Shown in pieces: positions 17,893-26,772 of a DNA stretch of 64,000 nucleotides (its first letter is position 1; each line of letters starts with the position of its first letter). Under the pieces are notes generated by a model. It was not told the DNA's origin. It worked only from the letters and a program-made list of their open reading frames with translations, and did not search any database. Made by a program: the position numbers and the translations under genes. Origin of the DNA: Lishizhenia tianjinensis (lineage in GTDB: Bacteria; Bacteroidota; Bacteroidia; Flavobacteriales_D; Crocinitomicaceae); NCBI GenBank assembly GCA_943330745.2, contig CALQIX020000015.1, positions 1 to 64,000 on the forward strand, given 5' to 3'.

Positions 17893-20109
17893 TTAAAATT
17901 TCGCTGCTATTGATAGATATCCTGTTCGACCGCTTCCTGGTAAGATGCCTGGTCCTGGAAATCCACCTGATCTGCGTGTTGCATACTTCTCATTCGTTGC
18001 GTTATTCAACCCGCCTTTTAGGGTAAATTGTTTATTGATTAGGTAAGAAACCGATAGATCAAGAACGTGATAACCATCTAATTTACCAACTGTTGCTTTC
18101 GAATTTGGAGAAATTGTGTTTAGTGCATCTGTAAAAACCGATCCTATTTGATTCCATTGTGCTGTCAGTGAAAGGCCATTTTTCTTATAGGTTAGACCAA
18201 AACGATTTATATTTCTTGGTGCATTTTCAACAAAATTACCGCTGTAATTTTTTGACGGATCTGTTTGCGCGTCTGGATCATCCCATCGGGTATATCTAGC
18301 ATCAATGAACGCGATGTTGGCGAAAATTTTCAATTGCCCATATTTTTCTTTTTGGGTGATTAATCGAAGTAAATCAAGCTCAATAAAGGACTCAATTCCA
18401 CGACTCACAGATGCCCCTATATTTGTTTTTAAATTTTTGCCATTAGTATTAATGGTTCCAATTCTATTGTCGTAGAATAAATAGAATGTGCCCACATCAA
18501 AACTTAAGTAGTTTTTTATTGTTCCGCGGTATCCAAAATCTAGATTGTACCCATTCGCATCCCGTAAATTCTGATCGATGGAGTCGGTGGTAGCTGATGG
18601 TACTAATTCTGAATAAGTAACCGGTCGGAATGCTTGACTAATGTTGGCATAAAAATTTGTTTTTTCGGTCGTTTGGAATTCCATACCACCCCCTCCGAGT
18701 AAGACAAATCGAATTTGATTAGCCGCATGAATTGAATCTCCAATTTCAGGTTTGTCAATTGTTCCTTTAGCTCCAGTATTAATATATTCTATCCGTAAAC
18801 CTGGGGTTATACTGAATCGTTCAGTTAATTGAAATAAGTTTTCTGTAAAAACTGCCGCATTCAAGGTACTTAAATTTAGTTCCTTTTTATAATCAAATAA
18901 ACCATTTGAGCTAGTTTGTTGCATGGCAATTGTTAAATCATAATCACTTCCTGTGGTTCCAACTGCACTCTGCTTGCGTGTTGTGTGTCCTGTATAAGCC
19001 CTGAAACCTAAAGAAATAGCTGATTTTTGACCAAGTAAAGAATATTGTCGTAGCATGCGCGCTTCCAATCCAAGATTATTGTACCAGTCACGATCAATTT
19101 GTCTATTGCTAAAAGAAGAACCATTGTATGAATCACTAAGATTTATATCCTTTAAATACCCGATGCTATTACGTTGAGACAAGGTATGAAACAATTTTAC
19201 ATTTATTTTGGTAAGTGAGTTTGGTTGATAATCGAGATGGAAAGCAGTGGAATTCCAAGGAGTACTAAACCAATTTCGATCACGCACAGATTGTCTTGAA
19301 TTCTCAAAAAACATTGAATCGGTCAATCCTCCTGGTTGTTGACTTAAGTAATTCATGTGTGTGTATTCCAAGGATGTGGTTAATTTTTTATTGAATGTAT
19401 AGGACAAATTAATATGTCCTGTTGTGGTAGAATATCGGCTATTATCTCTCCATCCATCCGCAAACCGATGATGTAAAAAACCATAATACGAGAATTTTTT
19501 TATTTTCCCGCCAATGGCATTGAATGTGTTGAATAATCCATACGTACCTATGGTCTGTTGCGTCTCAAATGAAAAAGGGGCTGATCCAAGGCTTTTTTTG
19601 GTTACGTAATTTAATAATCCGCCAAATTGAGTGCCATACTGCAAAGAAGCCGCTCCTCTGATTACCTCAATTTTATCTAATGCTTCGGTCGGTGGTGTGT
19701 AATATGCCTCCGGATAACCATACGCTTCTGAAGAAATATCAAAACCATTTTGCCGAACGTTGAATTCCCAAGACCTATTTGGACTCAGTCCGCGGGTTGC
19801 TATTGAGGTTTGAATACCCGATCCATCGCTTTCCCAAATTGAAACTCCTGGTACTTTAGCCATTATCTGACGGTAGTTGTTAGAAGATAAATCAGCAGTT
19901 AGAGCGTTCAAATTAATGATTTCATTTTTTTTTCCAGCATTTATTCGTGTTCCTTCTAAAATAGGAAGGCGTTCTAAATCTTTTTGATTTCCAGTAATAT
20001 TAAATTCAACTAATTTTTTAATTGAATCTTTTGCAGTTAATTGACCAATACCCTCAATGGAATTAAAATAAAATAGGATAAAAAGAATAAATATTGGTAA
20101 TGTTTTCAT
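17893..20109 (-). CDS. TonB-dependent outer-membrane receptor (FecA-like)
   Basis: This 738-residue protein has a signal peptide and an N-terminal plug with DKIEVIRGAASLQYGTQFGGLLNYV, the typical plug motif. A long beta-barrel region ends in GYLSIAAKF with a terminal Phe. The plug segment TRGLSPNRSWEFNVRQNG resembles Fe(III)-dicitrate/siderophore receptors. It lacks the carboxypeptidase-like N-terminal domain of SusC proteins, so import of an iron chelate or another metal complex is more likely than glycan uptake. It lies alone on the minus strand, next to the two-component genes. No regulatory site is obvious. Confidence 0.92.
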   Translation of the reverse strand: MKTLPIFILFILFYFNSIEGIGQLTAKDSIKKLVEFNITGNQKDLERLPILEGTRINAGKKNEIINLNALTADLSSNNYRQIMAKVPGVSIWESDGSGIQTSIATRGLSPNRSWEFNVRQNGFDISSEAYGYPEAYYTPPTEALDKIEVIRGAASLQYGTQFGGLLNYVTKKSLGSAPFSFETQQTIGTYGLFNTFNAIGGKIKKFSYYGFLHHRFADGWRDNSRYSTTTGHINLSYTFNKKLTTSLEYTHMNYLSQQPGGLTDSMFFENSRQSVRDRNWFSTPWNSTAFHLDYQPNSLTKINVKLFHTLSQRNSIGYLKDINLSDSYNGSSFSNRQIDRDWYNNLGLEARMLRQYSLLGQKSAISLGFRAYTGHTTRKQSAVGTTGSDYDLTIAMQQTSSNGLFDYKKELNLSTLNAAVFTENLFQLTERFSITPGLRIEYINTGAKGTIDKPEIGDSIHAANQIRFVLLGGGGMEFQTTEKTNFYANISQAFRPVTYSELVPSATTDSIDQNLRDANGYNLDFGYRGTIKNYLSFDVGTFYLFYDNRIGTINTNGKNLKTNIGASVSRGIESFIELDLLRLITQKEKYGQLKIFANIAFIDARYTRWDDPDAQTDPSKNYSGNFVENAPRNINRFGLTYKKNGLSLTAQWNQIGSVFTDALNTISPNSKATVGKLDGYHVLDLSVSYLINKQFTLKGGLNNATNEKYATRRSGGFPGPGILPGSGRTGYLSIAAKF

Positions 20110-20218
20110 AGCGCAAAATTGATGAATTCAGATACGTTTGGCAATACCTTAAAAAGGGTATTTTAGAATGATTCTAAATAAAAAAATCATTGGTTGGTTT
20201 GGGTTGATGCTGTTAAAA

Positions 20219-20250
20219 TTGAAATAAGTACAGCAATTTGATTAAATTTG
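20219..20250 (+). promoter_or_regulatory. Promoter for the secreted protein-OsmC-rlmB operon
   Basis: TTG at 20219-20221 and TAAATTTG at 20243-20250 are separated by 21 bp, a good match to the Bacteroidota promoter (TTG, 19-21 bp, TAnnTTTG). The first ATG of the operon follows at 20268. Confidence 0.65.
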
Positions 20251-20267
20251 AGGACAATTATTTTTAG

Positions 20268-20939
20268 ATGAATAAAAAGTATTTTTTTCTATTGATTATT
20301 CAGTTGGTTCTGATTTTTCAATCTTTCGCTCAAAGTAGTGCGGGAATTTACAGCATCCGATTTTATGTTGACAGAAGGTTGGTGAATCCAGTACAAGTAA
20401 CCACAAACGGAAGCGCTTTACAACAAGGATCAATGAATCGTGTGCGGCTGTCAGATGCAAATATTGATTCCATAAAGGCAGTAATCACACGCACGGTGTC
20501 CTCGGAATTGAATACAAACTCAGAATGCGTATATCGAAAAAATAGAAGAGGACGTGATATTAAAACCTACGATGGTGGAAATATGGTTAGGGGAATGCCA
20601 GTGAGTTCAAAAAGACAAGCGATTCACGATTTTGATAAAGATTATTATGTGCAGGTTCGTGTCAGTTATTCAATAGCTTCTGGCGTTAATCTGGTGAATC
20701 CTATTCTTGGAACAAGTCGTTATCGCCCCTTAGTATATATTCAGATAATGGCATTTAACGCTGAAAAAAAGAGGGTCTACACAAAAAATGTGAGCGTTAG
20801 AGATTTTGATAAATTACAGAGTGTTCAATATACAGTAAATGGTGTAACGGTAAGAAATGCCGAGGTACTCCAGCCTCAGCAAATTCATGAGATGTTGGTT
20901 AGATCTTTACAGGAATTAAGAGATAGAGGGAAAAGATGA
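20268..20939 (+). CDS. Hypothetical secreted protein (223 aa)
   Basis: This protein has a signal peptide (KYFFLLIIQLVLIFQSFAQ, cleavage after FAQ) and no lipobox. The mature part contains alternating strand-like segments and a basic region (VYRKNRRGRDIKTYDGG). I recognise no domain. It opens a three-gene operon whose next genes are OsmC-like and RlmB, with a 4-bp ATGA overlap to the first. A good promoter lies upstream. A periplasmic or surface location is likely, with unknown function. Confidence 0.7.
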   Translation: MNKKYFFLLIIQLVLIFQSFAQSSAGIYSIRFYVDRRLVNPVQVTTNGSALQQGSMNRVRLSDANIDSIKAVITRTVSSELNTNSECVYRKNRRGRDIKTYDGGNMVRGMPVSSKRQAIHDFDKDYYVQVRVSYSIASGVNLVNPILGTSRYRPLVYIQIMAFNAEKKRVYTKNVSVRDFDKLQSVQYTVNGVTVRNAEVLQPQQIHEMLVRSLQELRDRGKR

Positions 20940-21337
20940 CATCCAAAATAGTTTATAATGGCAATTTACGAACCACTGGTGAACACCTTGCTTCAGGAAA
21001 TCAGCTAATCACGGATGCCCCAATAGATAATAAAGGGAAAGGTGAATACTTTTCTCCGACAGATCTTGTAGCCACTGCAATGGGTTCCTGTGCATTAACA
21101 ATTATGGGGATTTATTGTCAAGAACATGCGATTGCATTTGAAAATGGAGTTGTAGAGGTAACGAAGGTTATGGGTTCAAATCCGAGGAGAATTGAAACTA
21201 TTATTCTTAAAGTTGACATTACGGGTAACAATTGGGATGAAAAAACAGTACACAAGGTAATTCAGGCAGGTAAAAGTTGTCCTGTCGCAAAAACATTGGG
21301 TGATAACGTAAAGATTGAATGGGAAATAATATGGTAG
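20936..21337 (+). CDS. OsmC family protein
   Basis: This 133-residue member of the OsmC/Ohr family has the peroxidatic Cys52 in AMGSCAL and the resolving Cys115 in GKSCPVAK, with SPTDLVATA upstream. Family members reduce organic hydroperoxides or sit in related redox roles. It overlaps the upstream secreted-protein gene by 4 bp and the rlmB gene by 7 bp or more, so translation is probably coupled. It is closer to general OsmC than to Ohr. The substrate is not determinable here. Confidence 0.92.
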   Translation: MTSKIVYNGNLRTTGEHLASGNQLITDAPIDNKGKGEYFSPTDLVATAMGSCALTIMGIYCQEHAIAFENGVVEVTKVMGSNPRRIETIILKVDITGNNWDEKTVHKVIQAGKSCPVAKTLGDNVKIEWEIIW

Positions 21338-22110
21338 ATAATCAATATCGCAATCGCGAACAGAATTTTAAAGAAAAAGAGAACATAATCTATGGAATTC
21401 GTTCTGTGGTTGAAGCCATAAAATCGGAAAGAGAAATCAATAAAATTTTAATTCAAAAAGGGATGAATAAAGACCTTTTTATTGAATTAAAGGAAGTGTT
21501 ATCAGGAAAAGATTATCAGTTGCAATTTGTTCCGGTACAAAAATTGGACAGAATAACAATGGCCAATCATCAAGGAGTAATTGCTTTTGTTTCACCTATT
21601 GAATATCATGATTTTTACGGTTTGGTAGATTCCAAATTGGAAAAAAAAGAACAGTTAACCCTGCTTTTTTTAGATAGAATTACGGATGTTAGAAATTTAG
21701 GTGCAATTGCCAGAACGGCAGCTTGTCAAGGAGTAGATGCAATTGTAATTCCCTCAAAAGGCTCGGCATTAGTGACAGCAGATGCCGTTAAAACTTCAGC
21801 TGGAGCGCTTAATTTTTTACCGGTTTGCAAGGTCGAACAATTGAAAGAAGCACTTTTTTACATTCAGCAATCGGGTGTGAAATTGGTGGCATGCACTGAA
21901 AAATCGAATAAGGAATTGCCTTTCGGTAAATTTGCAGGATCTGTTGCATTTATTTTCGGATCAGAGGAGGATGGAATTAGCAATGATCTTATTCGGATGG
22001 CAGATGAGCAACTAAAAATCCCAATGATTGGTGGCGTTGCGTCGCTAAACGTGAGCGTATCTGTTGGAATGGTTTTGTATGAAATGAATCGCCAACGATT
22101 GATTAAGTAA
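21331..22110 (+). CDS. rlmB: TrmH-family 23S rRNA 2'-O-methyltransferase (RlmB type)
   Basis: This is a SpoU/TrmH-family methyltransferase of about 259 residues. The N-terminal substrate-binding part opens IIYGIRSVVEAI. The C-terminal SPOUT knot has LFLDRITDVRNLGAIARTAA, IFGSEEDGIS and the C-terminal LNVSVSVGMVLYE. RlmB methylates G2251 of 23S rRNA in E. coli, which is likely but not proven here. I prefer ATG 21331 (7-bp overlap with osmC); the ATG at 21319 would add four residues and a 19-bp overlap. It meets nadE tail to tail, with an 8-bp overlap. Confidence 0.92.
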   Translation: MVDNQYRNREQNFKEKENIIYGIRSVVEAIKSEREINKILIQKGMNKDLFIELKEVLSGKDYQLQFVPVQKLDRITMANHQGVIAFVSPIEYHDFYGLVDSKLEKKEQLTLLFLDRITDVRNLGAIARTAACQGVDAIVIPSKGSALVTADAVKTSAGALNFLPVCKVEQLKEALFYIQQSGVKLVACTEKSNKELPFGKFAGSVAFIFGSEEDGISNDLIRMADEQLKIPMIGGVASLNVSVSVGMVLYEMNRQRLIK

Positions 22111-22882
22111 ATTTCAATACATCAGGTATTGTACAAATTGGAATGGGAATCATTTTATGTTGATTAATTTTATTTAATCGATTATATAATTCAATTACTT
22201 CTTTTTGCCGATTCGTTAGATTTTCTTCTTTTCCATTGAACTCCATGGCCCATTCTAACTCATCGTAAGTTGCGCCGATTTGATCTTCATCTGTTCGATT
22301 ATCACCCCATAATCCATCCGTGGGTGCCGCTTGTTGAATAGATTGAACAATTCCGAGCTCCTTGCCCAAAGCATAAACTTGTGACTTCATCAAATCGGCA
22401 ATAGGGCTAATATCCACCCCGCCGTCGCCATATTTTGTATAAAAACCAATTCCAAAATCCTCAATTTTATTACCGGTACCAACCACTAAACAATTTTCAC
22501 TTTGTGCAATGGCATAAAGAGTGGTCATGCGTATTCTTGCGCGCGTATTCGCCATTGACAACTTATTAGACGCAGCTAACGGAGGTAGAATAGTTTCAAA
22601 AGCAGAAAATACCTCAGTCAGTTTTACCTCATGCGAAATTACATGTTGGTGACGTTTGCTCAGGTCTTCAATGTGCTCCTTCGATCGATTGTATTCACTT
22701 GTAGATTGTCTAATTGGCATATTTACCAAAACAACTTTTTTATTGGTGAGTGCGCACAGAGAAGAAGTTACGGCAGAGTCAATCCCTCCTGAAACACCAA
22801 TTACAAAGCCTTTTGCATTTGCTTGATCACAATAATTGGTTAACCAATGAACAATATGTTCTTTCGTCTTACAAAAGTCCAA
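22103..22882 (-). CDS. nadE: NAD+ synthase, ammonia-dependent
   Basis: This 259-residue enzyme of the short NadE type amidates nicotinic acid adenine dinucleotide. The PP-loop SGGIDSAVTS, GTGNKIEDFGIGFYTKYGDGG and PTDGLWGDNRTDEDQIG are diagnostic. It lacks the glutaminase domain, so it should use ammonia. It starts at TTG 22882 because no ATG precedes the conserved N-terminal helix. It overlaps rlmB by 8 bp at the 3' end and follows the barrel gene closely (10 bp gap), suggesting a shared minus-strand transcript. Confidence 0.95.
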   Translation of the reverse strand: MDFCKTKEHIVHWLTNYCDQANAKGFVIGVSGGIDSAVTSSLCALTNKKVVLVNMPIRQSTSEYNRSKEHIEDLSKRHQHVISHEVKLTEVFSAFETILPPLAASNKLSMANTRARIRMTTLYAIAQSENCLVVGTGNKIEDFGIGFYTKYGDGGVDISPIADLMKSQVYALGKELGIVQSIQQAAPTDGLWGDNRTDEDQIGATYDELEWAMEFNGKEENLTNRQKEVIELYNRLNKINQHKMIPIPICTIPDVLKFT

Positions 22883-22892
22883 TTTCGTTGAA

Positions 22893-23768
22893 TTAAAATA
22901 GGATTGAAATCTTAAACAGTAATTGGTTTTGATTTGCTTTATTAGAAAAATAGGTTCTCGTTCCTGCTGTTTCAGTATATAGAGTTCGGTTCGATTCTTT
23001 GCGTTCTAAATGTAAGGGCGTAATACCATAAAAATATCCAACTTCAGCGACTAATGAAGTGGTGCTAATAAATTTCCATTCAGCTCCGGCCGATAAACCG
23101 ATTGATCCTTTGTAGAAAAACATGTCACCTGGAGAAGAAAAACTATTATTTTCAACGTTAGCTACTTGCTGAGACGGATTGGTAACGTCAATTCCTAAAT
23201 CGTTTACCGTGTTTTTAATTAAAAACGAATTTCTGATTCCAAATTTTCCGAAATAGCGAAAATCACCAATCATACTCGTTCTAAACAACATCATTAAAGG
23301 AACTGAAACATAAATTGATTTTTGATTGCGTTCTTGTAACGAGAAAGAACCTGTTGCGTCTGCTGCATTCGATTTGCCAATTATTTTGGAACCATTAAAG
23401 TCATAATAAACACTGTCTACTGATTTATATCGGTTTGTTTCAAAGTCAAATTCTATACCAGTTGCAATTCCAATTGTAGGGGAATTTTTGAAGGTTTTAT
23501 TGATTGCTAAACCAATACTAAAGCATGATCCAACCCCATTTTTATCAATCAATTTGGTTTGTCCTGGAACAATGAAGTTCATTCCCAAATTAGTAGTTAA
23601 ACCAGCCTGAACTAATTTTTCATTAAAGGAATTTTTCATGTTGCTTTCCAAATAGTTGATGCGATTGGATAAGCTATCAATTTTTTTTTGACAAGCAGCG
23701 TCGGTTTGAGCAACTGAAAATAGACTGGGAAAAATGACAAGATTTACAAATAATAGTGCTTTTTTCAT
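22893..23768 (-). CDS. Hypothetical outer-membrane barrel-like protein with coiled coil
   Basis: I start this 291-residue protein at ATG 23768, because the longer frame adds 16 residues ahead of a clean signal peptide (KKALLFVNLVIFPSLFSVAQ). A short coiled coil follows (CQKKIDSLSNRINYLESNM), then strand-rich sequence (SCFSIGLAINKTF, TIGIATGIEFDFE) ending LLFKISILF. This resembles small porin-like outer-membrane proteins of Bacteroidota. The function is unknown. The gene is divergent from gldB, and a palindromic promoter region lies between them. Confidence 0.75.
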   Translation of the reverse strand: MKKALLFVNLVIFPSLFSVAQTDAACQKKIDSLSNRINYLESNMKNSFNEKLVQAGLTTNLGMNFIVPGQTKLIDKNGVGSCFSIGLAINKTFKNSPTIGIATGIEFDFETNRYKSVDSVYYDFNGSKIIGKSNAADATGSFSLQERNQKSIYVSVPLMMLFRTSMIGDFRYFGKFGIRNSFLIKNTVNDLGIDVTNPSQQVANVENNSFSSPGDMFFYKGSIGLSAGAEWKFISTTSLVAEVGYFYGITPLHLERKESNRTLYTETAGTRTYFSNKANQNQLLFKISILF

Positions 23769-23801
23769 AGGGTTTAAATTAATTGTTAGCAAATGAAATG
23801 T

Positions 23802-23821
23802 TAACTTTGAAAGCAAAGTTA
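23802..23821. promoter_or_regulatory. Interleaved divergent -7 elements forming a palindrome
   Basis: TAACTTTG at 23802-23809 on the plus strand and its exact reverse complement at 23814-23821 are separated by AAAG. Each matches TAnnTTTG, one aimed at gldB (ATG 23827) and one at the barrel gene (ATG 23768). For the plus-strand box a TTG lies at 23783-23785 (16-bp spacing). The 8-bp arms could also form an operator. Confidence 0.6.
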
Positions 23822-23826
23822 TAAAA

Positions 23827-24840
23827 ATGATTCATTTACGCTATTTATTTTCCTTATTAGTTTTAGTGTTTTTTGTTGTTTCGTGCGGCCATAATCCATT
23901 AGATGTTGATGTATCATCGATAAAATCGGAAGTAAAGTTCGTTCATGTTGATTCTATATATTTTAATTCTTCTGCAAAAGATCGTATCAAATTCAACAAA
24001 TCATTTTTGAATTCCTTCAACGAATTATATCGATTTACTTATGAAAAAGGATTAAAAATTAACCCAAAAGTGGATTCAACGTTCAATAATCAGGTGAATC
24101 AATTTTATAAAGATCCATACATAAAGGAAGTTGAACTAGAGTTAAAAAAATCGTTTTCTGACTTGAGTAATGAAAAAAATCAGATTCAGGATGCACTCAA
24201 ACATTTAAAGTACCATTTTCCAAAAGCCAAACACCCCAAGCACATTGCGTTTTTTAATGCTTTATTTAGTTATAATGCAATTGCAACCAATGACGATATT
24301 GGGGTAGGTTTGGAATGGTATTTAGGCCCATCAAATAAAGTGATAAAAAAACTTCCCACTCAAAATGTTTATGAATATATGAAACAAGGCATGGAACGTA
24401 AATTCATGGTTCGTGACATTATTTTTCAATGGGTGTATGCCCATATACAAGCACCCACTGACGCTAAATTTGCAGAGGATATGATTAGTTGGGGCAAACT
24501 CCTGTATTGCATCGAAGCAGCGATGCCAACCGCAGAAAAAGCAATAATAGCGCGTTATACTGCTGAAAAATATAAATGGGCTGAAGAAAACGAAAAACAA
24601 ATTTGGTCGTATTTTGTCGATCAAAAACTATTGTTTAAAAGTGATGAAATGCTCAAATTGGGGTATTTTAATGAAGCTCCTCAAACAGCTGGATTGCCGA
24701 AGGAGAGTCCGGATAGATTGGGGCAATTCATTGGATGGAGAATGGTGCAAAAATACATGGGATCTCACTCAGATTTATCGCTCGATCAATTAGTAAAAGT
24801 GCCTTTTGCTGAGATTATGCAAACTTATAAAATCGATTAA
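23827..24840 (+). CDS. gldB: Gliding motility lipoprotein GldB
   Basis: This 337-residue lipoprotein has a signal with lipobox VVSCGHN and then a GldB-like body (FKKSFLNSFNELYRF-type helices, YLGPSNKVIKKLP, MVRDIIFQWVYAHIQAP, GKLLYCIEAAMP, LGQFIGWRMVQKYM). GldB is a conserved Bacteroidota lipoprotein needed for gliding and T9SS function in Flavobacterium johnsoniae. The recognition rests on overall resemblance and on gldC following directly. A promoter element lies 17 bp upstream of the start codon. Confidence 0.88.
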   Translation: MIHLRYLFSLLVLVFFVVSCGHNPLDVDVSSIKSEVKFVHVDSIYFNSSAKDRIKFNKSFLNSFNELYRFTYEKGLKINPKVDSTFNNQVNQFYKDPYIKEVELELKKSFSDLSNEKNQIQDALKHLKYHFPKAKHPKHIAFFNALFSYNAIATNDDIGVGLEWYLGPSNKVIKKLPTQNVYEYMKQGMERKFMVRDIIFQWVYAHIQAPTDAKFAEDMISWGKLLYCIEAAMPTAEKAIIARYTAEKYKWAEENEKQIWSYFVDQKLLFKSDEMLKLGYFNEAPQTAGLPKESPDRLGQFIGWRMVQKYMGSHSDLSLDQLVKVPFAEIMQTYKID

Positions 24841-24850
24841 AAATAGCTTT

Positions 24851-25183
24851 ATGTCCAAGAAATCAGAAATAAAAATACACGTAGAAGTCAACGAAAATAA
24901 TTTACCCATTGAAATGAAATGGACAGCGCAGGATGGTAAAATTGAAAACCAACCAGCTAGTGCATTTTTGCTTTCTATTTGGGATCCAGCTGAAAAAAAC
25001 ACCATGAAAATTGACTTGTGGACAAAAGAAATGACCATTGAAGAAATGAAACAGTTTTTTCATCAATCCTTGTTAACGATGGCTGACACCTTTGAAAAAG
25101 CAACAGGAGAACATTTAATTTCAGAAGATTTACGGGATTATTGTTATCATTTTGCTGAAAAAATGAATATTCTTCCAGAATAA
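24851..25183 (+). CDS. gldC: Gliding motility protein GldC
   Basis: This 110-residue soluble protein matches GldC in length and style (KSEIKIHVEVNENNLPIEMKWTA, WDPAEKNTMKIDLWTKEM, DTFEKATGEHLISEDLRDYCYHFAE). I start it at ATG 24851, since the longer frame would run back into gldB. It has no signal peptide. It follows gldB by 10 bp in the usual gldB-gldC order. In gliding bacteria GldC increases motility but is less strictly required than GldB. The rest of the gld/spr machinery is not in the window. Confidence 0.9.
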   Translation: MSKKSEIKIHVEVNENNLPIEMKWTAQDGKIENQPASAFLLSIWDPAEKNTMKIDLWTKEMTIEEMKQFFHQSLLTMADTFEKATGEHLISEDLRDYCYHFAEKMNILPE

Positions 25184-25204
25184 TTTGTATTCTTGAGTTT
25201 GTCA

Positions 25205-26122
25205 ATGAGTTCACATGTAACATATAGCCTTGTTATTCCTGTATATAATAATCAGGAGGGTGTTACTATTCTCGTAGAAACGGTTTTCACGACTTTAACT
25301 GCAACATCTTTTGAATTAATTCTGGTAGATGACTTTAGTTCAGATTTAACTTGGAAAAAACTCAAGGAATTAAAGCAAAGATATCCAGAAATTAAAATCA
25401 TTCGATTGTCCAAAAATGTAGGGCAGCATGTGGCCACCTTGTGCGGGATAAATGAAAGTTTGGGTGAATTTGTTCTGACAATGGACGATGATTTAAATGT
25501 ACTCCCTAGTGAGTTTTCCAAATTAATTGAAACGAGAAATCAAGCTTCAGCCAAAGTTGTATATGGTGAGTTTGAATCTAATTTTGGTTGGAAAAGGAAA
25601 TTACTGACTTTCTTGTACAAAAAAGCATCAAAAATTGAAGGCGAAAATAAGGGTAGGGGAAGTAGCTTTCGCTTGATAGAGGGTCAATTAGCACGGACAA
25701 TGGCTTCTCAACATTCAAACTTCGTTTTTATTGATGAATTTCTGCTCTGGTATACAGATGAGGTTGAATTTGTTCAGGTTGAAAAAAATGAGAATGCATC
25801 TACTGTTTCACGTTATTCCACAAGGGATTTAATTCAAAAAACGGGTCATTTAATTATGTATTCCTCTGATTTCCCATTAAAATTGGTGACTTACCTAGGA
25901 TTTATAATGAGTGGAGTCAATTTATTGATTGGGGTGTTTTTTTTATACCGAAAGTTTATAGATAAAATCACAGAAGAGGGCTATGCATCGCTAATTGTAA
26001 GTATTTTATTTTCAACGGGTTTAATAATTTTTAGCTTAGGGATTCTTTCTCAATATGTACGCAAGATTTTGCGTAATCAAAACAATGAGCCCTTGTATTA
26101 TATATCTGATAAAGAATGCTAA
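25205..26122 (+). CDS. Glycosyltransferase family 2 (undecaprenyl/dolichyl-phosphate type)
   Basis: This GT2 enzyme of about 305 residues has an N-terminal Rossmann-like GT-A domain: SLVIPVYNNQEG, ILVDDFSSD and the metal-binding MDDDLNVL. Two transmembrane helices lie near the C-terminus (LGFIMSGVNLLIGVFFLY, LIVSILFSTGLIIFSLGIL). The layout matches GtrB/ArnC/DPM1-type enzymes that move a sugar onto a polyprenyl phosphate. I use ATG 25205, preferred over TTG at 25193. It overlaps the next gene by 7 bp, suggesting coupled surface-sugar chemistry. The sugar donor is unknown. Confidence 0.9.
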   Translation: MSSHVTYSLVIPVYNNQEGVTILVETVFTTLTATSFELILVDDFSSDLTWKKLKELKQRYPEIKIIRLSKNVGQHVATLCGINESLGEFVLTMDDDLNVLPSEFSKLIETRNQASAKVVYGEFESNFGWKRKLLTFLYKKASKIEGENKGRGSSFRLIEGQLARTMASQHSNFVFIDEFLLWYTDEVEFVQVEKNENASTVSRYSTRDLIQKTGHLIMYSSDFPLKLVTYLGFIMSGVNLLIGVFFLYRKFIDKITEEGYASLIVSILFSTGLIIFSLGILSQYVRKILRNQNNEPLYYISDKEC

Positions 26123-26772
26123 CATTGGAGCAATATGAAGTGAAGTTAACTCGATTAACACTTGCTGATATTGAATTGGTTCGAAAATGGAGAAATTCTA
26201 GTTTTGTAAATTCTAAAATGTTATTGCCGAAGAAGATAACACAAGAGGAGCAGCTTGTTTGGTTTCAGAAGATTGATAATGCGCTCAATTATTATTTTAT
26301 TATTGAATTTGAACAAGAAAAAGTAGGGTTGATAAGTGCAAAAAATTTTAATCCCAATGCTGGATTTGGCGAAGGTGGAATTTTTATTGGAGAACCAAAA
26401 TATGAGTCGTCATTTGCAGCTGTTTACGCGTCTTTGTGTCTGCTGAATTTTGTGTTTTATGGACTGGAAACAATAAATAAATCCTGTATTCGTATCCGAA
26501 AAGATAATGAACGTGCTATTCAATATAATAAATTATTGGGCTACCGTTTTGTTGGTGAAGATGTTAGACAAGAAAGTGTGCTTTTGGAACTTTCACGCGA
26601 GGATTTCCTGACGAAGGGATTGAAATTGAATAAAGCAGCTCATATTTTTTGCGAAGAAAAATCAGCGTTAGCTTGGAAAGGAACACCGACAGAAAAAAAT
26701 CTACCAGAAATAAATTCTTTTTTATCTACGAAAAAATCACCTTGGGTAATTCCCGATTTTCATAAGCTGTAG
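26116..26772 (+). CDS. GNAT-family N-acetyltransferase (PseH/RimJ-like)
   Basis: This 218-residue GNAT protein shows the fold's sequence: VRKWRNSSFVNSKM, EQLVWFQKID, YFIIEFEQEKVGLISAKNFN, the acetyl-CoA region with IRIRKDNERAIQYNKLLGYRFVGED. The pattern is like PseH-type acetyltransferases that modify amino sugars, fitting its coupling to a polyprenyl glycosyltransferase. The last 50 residues are an extra segment not typical of GNATs. Its 3' end overlaps the convergent hydroxylase gene by 47 bp. The real substrate is uncertain. Confidence 0.8.
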   Translation: MLTLEQYEVKLTRLTLADIELVRKWRNSSFVNSKMLLPKKITQEEQLVWFQKIDNALNYYFIIEFEQEKVGLISAKNFNPNAGFGEGGIFIGEPKYESSFAAVYASLCLLNFVFYGLETINKSCIRIRKDNERAIQYNKLLGYRFVGEDVRQESVLLELSREDFLTKGLKLNKAAHIFCEEKSALAWKGTPTEKNLPEINSFLSTKKSPWVIPDFHKL

